Below, piece after piece: positions 47,201 through 59,200 of a stretch of 64,000 nucleotides of DNA (position 1 is its first letter; each line of letters begins with the position of its first letter). The DNA is from Amphiduros pacificus. Lineage: Eukaryota; Annelida; Polychaeta; Phyllodocida; Hesionidae. The stretch spans positions 74,096,570 through 74,160,569 of the forward strand of contig OX439000.1 in NCBI GenBank assembly GCA_949316495.1, read 5' to 3'. The notes beneath the pieces were generated by a model. The model did no database searches. It saw only the letters and a program-made list of their open reading frames with translations, and was not told the DNA's origin. Made by a program: the position numbers and the translations under genes.

Positions 47201-50200
47201 CCGCCCACCACAAGGGATACCTTCAGCTCGGGACACCAGCCATCCACTCACACTTAACACTCTGTTTTATGCCAACAAATGGTCTCCTATCAAAAATCTC
47301 AATACCCTTTGATAGCTGATTGCCCTTTTTTGTTAACTTTATGACGGAAAATAAATAGAAATCCACCGGAAGTGATATATATATGTATGAAAAATATATG
47401 AAAAAAAGCTCACATTCCTGATTACATTCCTCCATTGAGGTTGTTATGACCAGGTCAATATGAGGGGGATTTTAACAGCCGCAAAATGACCTTTTATCGC
47501 CTGATGTGATTCATGATGATCACCTCTTATGCTTGCATTAACATTTAAGAATGAAAAAAGTAGTGTTTGTAGATGGTTGGACGGGAAAAAAATAAGACAA
47601 GGTGATGTACCTTGCCAAATTGAAGGCAAGAATTTGATGCTTGAGCTGTGCATTTAGAGCGGCTACCTCTGCTTTGTTGTTTTGATATATTTGCACTGCT
47701 CGCCCTTTGCAAACGCTGCAGCCATACTTTATGAAGACCTCTCCCCCGGTCTCCTGCAGATGAAGCTCTCCTATCAAAGCAGCACTTTTTTTGGTTCATG
47801 GCCCTCCTCTACTTTCATGGTCCCGCTTGGCTCCCTCGCCTGTTTGAGGAACACAATCAAATTTACTCACATGTCCTATGAAACGGTTATGTTCAATGAG
47901 ATGCCACACAGCATAGCTGGCATCAGACCTCTACAAGGTGGTGACAAAAAAGGTATCCAGGTTTTGATTAGACAGATCTTCTCCTGGACATTTTCCATGA
48001 ATACCATGTAGAAAAGACAGAAAAGTTTGGCGGGACAACAGAAGATATTGGCATTGAGTCAAGGCAGGTTTTGCATGTTGGTGTTTTCACCTGGCTGGTG
48101 GTGAAAGGCATTCCTGGTACCAAGGGGGAAGAGAGATATGTACTGCTACATGCTGCGGCCCAGGGGCAAGCCAAATAGACAGACACACCAGCGCCATAAT
48201 GCTTGTACACCCCCAGACATGACAATAAATACAAATATCAAAATTAATTTCTACCTGGCCAAGGACAATGCTTTCTTTGTCTTCCAAATTTATTTTCAAA
48301 TAAAATATCAAAATTTCATCACATCATGAATAAGGTTCACACGAGTCAATATATCTATTAAGTTCAAATTACACTTTATATGTTGATGATGCAGATATCA
48401 TATACAGCGAAGACAGTCAAGACATTTATCAGCGCCCGTTAGCTTACACTCAGAAAGAACTTGCTAACCTCAGTCGGTCTGCACGCAACACAAAGATCTA
48501 GCAGTGCTGGCAATCAACCTGAGCCTTTGATGGCCATCTGATGGAAAGTGTCAGGATCATGTACCCTTTCCAGTTAATGTTAATGAGATGGAAACAGTGG
48601 GGATATATAATGCATATTATGCATATATGTTTTTCTGTAGCTTCAATATATTTGTATATTTTTTTCAAAACAAAACCCACTGACTTCAGTATGTTGTTTT
48701 ATGGTTTCACGTATACTCAATCGCCATGGTGCTTTCTATATATATATATATATATATATTATCGGATTCATATATTTTCTGTGTGATGTTTTGGTGATGA
48801 GGGACCCAGGGCAGCAAGTAACAGCCTGACAGACAAACACACGGCACACAATGGCTTGACACCTAGACTTTTCTGACTTACTCTCTAATATATGCACAGA
48901 GTTAATATTTGCAGAACTGTTTTCAGAGATGGATCAATCTTAATAGTTTGCTCAATGGTCAGATTTGTGTACCTTTGTGTTAGTGCGTGTTGAACAAATG
49001 CAGGCTTTGTTGGGCAGTACAAACAGAGCAGGCAGAAATAGGGAAGTGTGAGAGGACGCCAGAGACTCGGTCCCACATTCCTCTCCTAACTTCCTATCTT
49101 GCAGCACACAGTGTCACTTAATTAATACCTACACATAAGGTCTTTAATATTTGCTCACCACCAAAATAGCTGTTAAGTACACATGGCGTATATCTAGTTG
49201 TTTTCTTTAATTAAATGTTAGATATTATCTGTCACAAAGCTATTTAATATTTAGACTGTCCTTTAATTGTATAGCCATGCTATACTTCTGAGAGAGGAGG
49301 GCCTCCAACGATGGGCACCTCTTCATTTACAGGCATCTTATTCTATCTTATTCAGGACCTGGTTTTAACATTAACACTAAAATATTCTTATTTTTCAAAC
49401 TTTAATTGGAAAAGTTGCATGAAGGTACAAGAGGCGATGCATTGCTGTTACAACTGCAATATCCGTACCATAAGAATAATTGCCGCGGCCCACATATATA
49501 AGGCGCTGTGGTAATTGGCAGAGAGCATTCAGAAGTCACACAAAATGACAGTGTTGTCAAAATATTTACGTACATGTCTGCTCATCACAATACCATCTTA
49601 GTGATTATATAGGCTCCATAACATCTACCTGCTGACATAATAAACACTCAAGCGCTCTCGGCGATAGCAAAAGAAATATTGTCAGCTATTGAAAAGTATA
49701 GTTTTCCGTTGAGTAGGGCATGGTTTGTAGAGACATCCTCAATATATTTAAAACTAAGGAGTGGGTAATGTGTGTATAGAAAGTAGGAATTTTCTGAATA
49801 GTTTGCCATTCTTTATGGGTCTATGGCAACCTGCAGTATTAGACGTCAACCTTGAGGCTCATCGCTTAAGATATCCGATTTCATATTGAAAATGGCTTGA
49901 AAGTTGAAAATGTCAATGCTTAGTGAAACTGAAGTATTGAAAAAATAATGTGTGTGGAGTATCATATCATATGGAACATTAGCTTTCATGTTTTTTACTG
50001 CAATATATCAGGAAATCTGACATTCTAAAGTAAAAAATCTTCACTAATTGTGCCGTTTAGAATGGTAATCATTCCATGTCTGAAATGTAAAGACGCAAAA
50101 ACTTCATTTGATATGAAAATGTAGGGAAAATAGATATTGCAGTTGAGAATGATGGATTATATTCAAGACAAATATTTACCTAAATATCACCATCTTTCAA

Positions 50201-53200
50201 AAAAGCCGATTCATTATTAATGAAACTTGTCGTTGGCCTATAACACAAAGGATGAGCATGTTTAGTTTTGTTATTTTCTCTGTGGCAATGTTTATCTTTG
50301 GATATTATGCTTTGTATAAATGGAGGGAGTATTTAAGTGCTTGTGGGTGAGTAAGGACAGCACCAGACATGGCCTTTTTATTATAGACGCTGGCTTTCCT
50401 TTCATTATGGAGTATATGGGAATCTGCCAAGCTTTTTTAATATACTGCCCGGCTGTCTGCAGACCACACATAGCCACCTCACAAATACACCATTGAACTA
50501 ATGTGTACAAACCCATGCCCTGTTTCCTTTCTCCTTGCTGAATTGAATCATCTGCTTCAACAAGTATACATGATGAGTGTAGCATTATACAAATTGTAGC
50601 GATTTGCGGGTGACAATATACAGTTGTATAGAGTGTCAGGTTAGATTTCTCTCTTCCTGGATGCACTGGACCATGTATAAAATCCTTCTGATAAGACCAC
50701 AAATCAGGGATGCCTCATCCTTTGCTTTATTCACAGATATAATAAGATAACTTATTCACATGTTGAGTTGTTATAGCTTTCTCCATGGAGAAAACACAAA
50801 GAATCAAAATATAAAGAATGTAGATTTAAGGTTTAGCGAGGACCAGTGATATGTACGTCTATTAATGAAATGTGGCATGTTCCAGACCAAACACTAATTG
50901 TCAAGAATGTATACCCTCGTCAAAACAGGTTCACCATAACAATTAACAAGGCAGAACAACATCTGTCCAATACGAAGGTACTACCCCAATTATATTTGAA
51001 ATGATCTTAGGCATGTAGTTCCACATGTGTACGTGTGTGACCTTTCATTATATGTTGGGTCAGTTAGGTGCTGGGTTACAGCATGAATCATTCATAGAGA
51101 GCATCGCTGTATCGATCTCACCTCGCGATCAGTGCCTTCTGGGAGGACGGCATGTTTGTCATTATATATATATATGGCCCAGCTCACCCTCGCTTTAATC
51201 TTATATAAATCCTTCCATCATTCACCAAACATTGTATTTCATTAAAAGGATCTATACCTTAGAATTATGCCTGATTCAAGAATAGGTGGACATAGATCAG
51301 GACCAATGGTGTCTTGCAAAGGGCATGATACAGCAACGTTAGGCCTCCCCAATGGCCACAAGACATGCACATCTAAACACATTAATCTGACTAAATGAAA
51401 CATTACTGACCAAACCTATGATTAGGCTGAGATTTATTGTTGTATGTCAGATGGTCAATGTCTATACCTCTATCGCTCCATCTATGGCGTCTGTCTTCAG
51501 CAATGTCCATCGCTGCCAATCCCCATCTATCTTATTAGACTGTCTATCTGTTTTACTACATAATGACACACATATAGTGACTCTATCATGCAGAGTATTT
51601 TATTCAAAGTACATCCGCATGTAACTGTATAACTTGTATACCTGGTAAATATCTGTGGTGACCTCCCTGCCAATGATGGCACATGTTTCTTGAAATGAAA
51701 TATCAAAGTCCGGATATCTTTTGTTAAACGTATTTGATATGTAAAACAATACATAAATATTTAATGTGGGAAACAAAATGGTATGCACATATATTGTCAA
51801 GGACCCCTTTATCATTGCTTTGTGGCTGTATACAAGTGAAAGGGAACAAATGTCGGCAATGCCCGATAAACAATTCATTCGTGCACCGTAAACAAATGCA
51901 TTGTCACAATAATATTGGTATTTCCCATGTTGCCCTGTGTTCCATTGGCTCCTGAACCTTAAACATTAGAGTGAGAGAGTAACAGTTTATTAAATAGAAC
52001 TATATTTCTGTATATTTTCACTTCACTTGGAGTAGTTGGCGAAGTAATGATTCGATGCCATCGCAATGCATCAATGGAAAACTAATAGATAAAGACTGCA
52101 TCAATTAGGCCTCTCTTCAGAAGTATATACTTATCACCCTGCACGACAACAATATCCATACATTAAGCCATTGTACCCAACAGACCCTTAAGAGATGCAT
52201 GCCCAGTTAACTAGCATTATGGCCAGGGAGTTGGGCCTATTAATTTTATGACCTTTGTACAAGAGGTCAAATTGATCCTTTGTGCTGTTTCCCATGGGGT
52301 TCACCTTACAACACCTATGAATAGTGAAACATACATGCTTATTGATGCATTCAATATCACACAGGTAATATACACGTTTATATCCCATTATTGTCAAATA
52401 CACACACTTGACTTCATTATGATCAACATGTCCGCGGAGACAACAGACACTAGCACAAAGAATGCACATAGATTGACATGCTATGCTGTCATTTACAACA
52501 TTCATTTATTATTGATTTCAACTTTATTTGCTAATTTTGTGATTCGTGAGATCATCCTATTTCAATTGGTTGCCTTAATGAACAGCGTGCCTCATGGTTG
52601 CTTAAAGGTTACCAAAGAGGAGCAGAGTATTGTGAGCATGGTGAGTAAACTACGCCTTTAACACATCCAAACGTAACCAGGGATCTTAGAATAGGTACTA
52701 GGAATGTCCTAATCTGTTTGGTTTGCTCATCTCACACATCCGCAATACCCCATATATAGCCAATAGAAACACACCTTGGACATTCCGAGTCAATATTTAT
52801 TATATCATCAAAGACGTTGACAAACAAATGCCTTTCCAGGAAGTCAACATGGTTGAAAAGATTTTATCATAAACATGGAAATGCGTGATGTAAATCAAAG
52901 TTTCTTTTTTAATCTGGTTTGCGTGTGATGGAAAGACGGTGAAAAGGTTTCAATTCTAGGTATGCCAGTGATTTGCTATTCTATAACAGAAAGGTCAAAT
53001 GCCAGATAAATGTTGGTGGCTCTCGTCACGACACCGTGCCACTGCTAACTTTATAGATATAACTAGTTTTTTGGTGTTAGTTTCTACTCATAATAACCCG
53101 TGGGTCACAACATTTTTTGCCTTCCATGTTATTTGATTTGATTTGATTTGATTTGATTTGATTTGATGTGTCTTTTGCTCCAGTACAATTCCTTGGGATA

Positions 53201-56200
53201 TTATAAAGTTTCTTATATCGTATCACCTGACAGAAAGCCAGCGTTGTCGTAAAACATTGTCGTAAAGCACTGGGATTGCAGAGATGTGGCGTCTCCCAAA
53301 ACACGTCACGTGATCACTCACACCACCATTCAACACTAGACCTAAGCTTATTAGATCCTACAAAAGCGTCCGATCAGTCCATGTTTGCACAAGAGCTTAA
53401 CAAAAATAACCTCAAACAGATAAAGACTTGAAGTGCGGGTCATTAATGGTGAGGTTTTGGCAGCAGTGACCAGCAGGCTCCCCTTACCTCGGCCAGCCTG
53501 TGTTTGCACCCTGCTCATGTTCCCCTATCTGCCCACTTAGTTCCGCCAAAATCCTTAACGCCTTTCTAAGATTTCCTGACTGGAGGGCAAACTCAGATAC
53601 CTCTTGTTAACAGATCTAGAACAATAAAAAACGTCACATACCTACATCGACCTGGCATCTTTAATATCACAAGTGCTAAAAAATGATGTTATCATTTGTG
53701 CGTGCTGTATGTAAGTCTGCACATTGCCTATTTGACAAATACCTTTGAATTTAATTCTTGATTTGAAAGATTATTATTATAACATCTTTGTTCGCACAAA
53801 GATTAAAAACATTGGCACATATATAATATTCATTTTTACAGAAAGATATACATTTCAGAAAAAAATAGATATAAAAACAAAGAGCCCAGGGTTTCACACA
53901 AATTGCTTCAATCATTTCATTTACATCGTCATCTGATAAAAAAATCACAGAAAGAAACTCCATCGCGTAAATCAATTAATTCTTTTACCGTGACAGCATT
54001 GCATAAATTGTCATCACTAATACTTTCATACCATCTTTCACCCATGACACTTACATCAAAATCATTATACAATTTATACTTGTGCCTTAACTGAATAAAA
54101 TTGATTTTGTGTGAAATATTTTCGGTGTGAATAATCATAAAATGAAAATTGGTCAAAACAATCAAGCATCAGGATTGTTTCCGTTTTTAATATATAATTT
54201 TTCGGAGTGTGAATATTTATCCTCAAGCCTAATATATCACAATGATCAAGAAATTAAAAAAAATTGCCACAGCACAGAACTTCAGAATATCATTTTCACA
54301 ATACAGAACAGTAAGGTTGTGAATAATTCAATACATGGACCCCTGATGAGGTTCATTTTGTCTGAATATCACAACAGTTTATGCTGAATATCAGACTGAA
54401 TTGTTAGTTTATGTTGGATATCAGGCTGAATTGTCAGTTTATGTTGGATATCAGGCTGAATTGTCAGTTTATGTTGGATATCAGGCTGAATTGTCAGTTT
54501 ATGTTGGATATCAGGCTGAATTGTCAGTTTATGGTGAATATCAGACTGAATTCGTATATTACCAAGTGAAGATGTTATACACGTAACGTATATGGTATAA
54601 TTGATATCAAATGCATAATGAAAATATTACAATTCTGAAGTGCCTATATCGGTCAGGTCTGTTTACGTGAATTGGACGACACCATCAGAAATGGCTTTCC
54701 TCGCCTGATGGGTGGTATTTACAACTCAACCTGTGACAAGACTTCTTCCAAAGAAGATCCTATAGACTACTTCTAAAGCTTGTTATTACACAGAACTTTA
54801 CTCTTCTACCCATCGTGAAAATGAACGGGGCAGTGACTTGAGATCCTTCATGCCGTTTGTTTGTAATTGCCTGGTTTATTTGTTTGGACTTTGATGTGGG
54901 TGTCCGTGCTTTATTGTAACATATGTCTGCCTGGCCATCTGTTTCAGGACAAATAACGTGTCTTTCACTAATTGTAAACTATACAAGATAATGCATGTAT
55001 AAATACTTGTTCACACTGGATGAAATCGCCATTCTGTCTTTCATGTTCATATCCTTTTGTGCAAATTTCAAAACAATGGAGTCGCTTCTTTGTTGTTGAT
55101 AATGCAGTGGTCGGGGTATGCAACTCAGGCGTATTGCTTTGATTCCATATTGTCCATATCACAACAATATATATCCGACAATATAAGTGGACACTGCGAT
55201 GGTTGTCCCTAATATTAACATTGAAAGAGGGGGACCGGGGCTTCACGCTTTCCACGAGGGCAAGACTCCAAGTACTATTATACGTGCAAAGAAAAATAAT
55301 TGCACGGTATTTAAAGAACACCAATTTGTTTTTGTCTTAAATTGGTTTCTTATATGTTAAATATCGGAAATTACACATGAAAGAGTTCATCTAAACAATA
55401 TGAGTTAAGCGATTTCTATCGCTTTTCTGTGTGAATGTATCCAAATAAATGTCAATGTGGTGTGGCCATCCATTCCACATCTGACAGCAATATCTTGTAT
55501 GATGCAATTAATTCTGAATTCATTTTTATTGTTGATTTATTTTATGCATAGTTCACCTACATCCATCTGACCATTTAACGTCTGTTGTGATGATAGATCG
55601 TGTATTAATTACCAATTCTAATAAGGACAATAATTGCTAGTTCTGAATGTAAGATCTGTTATCGGACTAAGCTAGCCCTCCTTTCTTCCATCGTGGATAT
55701 TATATCTGATATATCTTGTCATGGTAAATTGCTTTGTGAACACCAATTCGCTCTGATTTCACGCATTGTTAAATAACAGTTATTGGTGTTGAGTGATGGC
55801 AATGTAATTCAAATCAAGTTTTTTTAAAATGGGAATTGGCAAAGCAATTAAGCTGGTCCGCTACAGAGCTCTGGAGCATCATGCATCTGCTATGATGTAC
55901 TCCCCCGTCTAATCGCATGTAATAGTTAGAACTTTAGCACGTCAATCCTTGTATGGGATCTGATTTAGAAAAATCAAGGATTATCATTAGTGCACTAATG
56001 GGAGACACGTATTGAAATCAGTCTATAAACTGTCTAGACTCGGTTTATTTCGCCGGAAAGACAGCATTGACATTCAATGATAAAAACAGTGTATGTATTT
56101 GCAAATGATATTCATATAAACAGTTATTTGGAACGATGTTGTCAGTGCGGAAACCTAGAAATATGGAATATAGATTTTCATCATGGTAATAAGTGGTTTG

Positions 56201-59200
56201 CATCACATTATAAATTGAGATAGGCGTGTTCTGATAGGCGACGGATAGGGGGCGCCATGAGTCTCAAGCACGGCTGTTATTATACATGCCGAACCCAACT
56301 CTGCCGGACCAAGACCCCACGGAAGATAGGTCTACAATCAAATCTACACTGGCAAATTCCCAATATTTTTGTTAAAAATTTCCCTTCTCCGAACCTCTGA
56401 CATAAGACATAATAAAAGTGTTAAAATATCACAATAGCGATATATCTATATATCATGTTTTCTCACAAATGTCATGGGAAAATTGACAGACATCTTGAAA
56501 TGGTATAACGGTAGTTAAGGACAGCTGCAGAAGATATTTAACAATGTAGATACAGACAAGCATGGGTGAATCTATGCTTTATAACAAAATTGTAAATTGT
56601 ACTATTGCAAAATCATATAAGAGAAATTATATATTTGACACCGTGAGAATGTGGGTTATGTTGTGGATATTCCCCCGGACAGGTGAACTGTCGATGAGTT
56701 GCACTCAGTGGCTGGTACGATATGATGTGGAATCAATACATATAGATGACGTGTCCCATATGCCACATACAGATGGCAAGCGGGGGAGACAAACATCACA
56801 TCATCATCAGCATTGCCATCCTGATAAATAAGCCACTCATCTGTAGTCATAATCAAACATTCTGATCACAAATAGAATACAGTAAAAACAATTAATTCAT
56901 GCGATTGGCCAGTTAATTAGCTTATTTGATAAATATTGTTATGATTGATATGATATAGTAATTTTGATTTGTACAAATCTCTTATTTTAGTCAAGTTGTA
57001 TCGATTACGTTTTCAAATTTATTTCTTTAGGATTTCCAAGCCATAACATGTAAGTATCATTATTTGGACTATGATGTTATAACCTTCCCCTCTATATACT
57101 GCCTGTCAGCGCCAGGTGTACCGCAGGGTGCTACAGGGTGACTCGGTGCGCCACCTTCACAGGAGTCAACAAGATTGAATCTACGCATCACTATTAACTC
57201 AGGATTAAATAAAAATAATATACAGATTCTTAGTGCTTATCATCACAATTTATTTTCCTTTTTTCTGCAGGTCATCATTTTCGCCGACACTTCCAACAGT
57301 GCAGAAAGCTGTGCCCCCGTTCTCGTGCTCCAAGGGGGAAGTCTGGTGGTTCTATCCCCGTGGAATATTTCGCTTTCAGACCCGCCGCGAGAGTATCGGC
57401 GTCAACTCCAACTTTAATCTTTGTATCAGCTCGATGACAGTGGCGACCGTCAAGGGCATGTACAACGAGACGATATCAAGTCTTCCTAGCACACGCATGC
57501 CAATGCCGTCATTAGGTATGTGTATAGACCATGCTACTTGTCTATTATACAACATTTTTATAAAAATGATTTAATGAAACTTTAAGAAAAAATATACTTG
57601 GGCGATTTATATTCTTGATTACTCCTCGGTGTTTTTCATATGAGCAATGTATTTCTTCCCTTTCCACATTTCATTTCACTGATTATTTCTATTAAGGTAT
57701 ATACGAGGGTTTGGTAGAGGGCACTCACAACAAAAAGTGGAACCATTCATGTACAAACGAAACGTAATTACATTGTATGTGAGGTTTCTGTCTTGGTTGA
57801 TAAACATAATGACATTTATACTTACGTAACTAATAACAAATTCATAACAGTTTTGTTATAATATGGTTGACGTTAAGGAATGCATAGATTTGTAAAGGTT
57901 TCATCAATTTATTTCAATATAAATAGACTTGATTGTTATCAAAAGAGCCATTACTAAAACATGATAAATAATGGTTTGATTATTCTTTTAATAGCGATAT
58001 CCACCGAAGTTATAAGTACTGTAAACTTTGTAGTGAGAATGTTTTTCAAGACACTAAATAACATTAGGTATTTACAACCAAAAAGTCGCATTTTATACCA
58101 GCAAAAGATTATGTTTTTTTCTTAAGCAAATATATGCACTCTCATGTCCAGAAATAAATACAGAGCTGGGAGTGGGACTGGAACTATGGCAGTTGGAAGA
58201 ATGGAAATTATAGAGACATGAGTCAACTGAATCATGTTATCCACGCCATTCTGTAATAGTTCAGTTATAAAGTGTTTGCGCAGTCAATCATGATATCAAA
58301 CTGGATTTTTTAGATATGTCTGTTATAAACGTGATAACTTGAATGGAACCTCAGATATAATATGCAAATTACTCAAATACTATATTTTATACATTTTTTA
58401 TAATACGGTATTCATTTAATATTTGAATAATTTATATTTTTTTAATGTGATGATCTGGATTTATCATGGACCTGTAAACTAAAATATTCATTTTTTCAAA
58501 GATATGAAAGGTTTTCCAAAGGCCGAAAACCACAACATTAGACCCACTTTGTGTTAACAATTCAAAATGCACATCATGAGTTCGATCAGAGATTATTTTC
58601 CTCGTAACCCAGCCTCCAGTCAAACATTCAAAGGACGATCATCTCACCTTGGTGTAAATATACTTGTATGAGAGTCCTATAAACCATAACACATATGAAC
58701 ATAAACTTGTCAGCTTGAAACATGAGAGATATATCTAACAGTAGCCCAATTTTGATAGATGTACATGTACACAGAGAAGGCAAATTAGAGATTTTTGAAC
58801 CGCAATAAAAAATAGACCTTGTCACTACATTCTCTATGGTAAGTAACCCTGAAAAATTCCCATTGTTAATATCGCATAACAGTCATATGCGGATAACAAA
58901 GGCAAATGATATGGTATGACATATACAGCACAGACTTGGCCCTGTGATAAGTAGGATGTTAGTCAGGGGCTATTTGCCATGGCAGGAACCCAATAGGCAG
59001 AACCAATGTCAGGAATGCCCAGCACGCCCATTGAAATCAGTCCTCAACAAAAAAGTCCTATTGGCCATGGATCAAGAAAAACAACATGATGATGAATTGT
59101 GTTCTTATCATATGTATGTATTAATGTTCCTTGTGTGGTTGGCATATTTAGTGGTATGAGAGGCGTGTGTATGTGTGTGTGGCATAGCCGGGGTCCTGCT

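Larger units (their letters stand above)
44240..57270 (+). other. Meteorin-like intron 1 (13.0 kb)
   Basis: GTGAGT to TTTTCTGCAG. The intron holds a CpG-rich patch (about 47030-47230), an unrecognised possibly degraded coding stretch (47540-48510), another on the minus strand (53750-54165), and short arrays. The 19-bp stretch 57031-57049 bounded by AG and GT is not needed for the frame. No other gene is recognised. Confidence 0.7.

Noticed and set aside
57031-57049. 19-nt microexon between TTTAG and GTAAGT before Meteorin-like exon 2
   Set aside because: Exon 1 (ending AG) joins exon 2 (starting G) directly in phase, giving the expected WR-S sequence; the microexon would need a different input phase.
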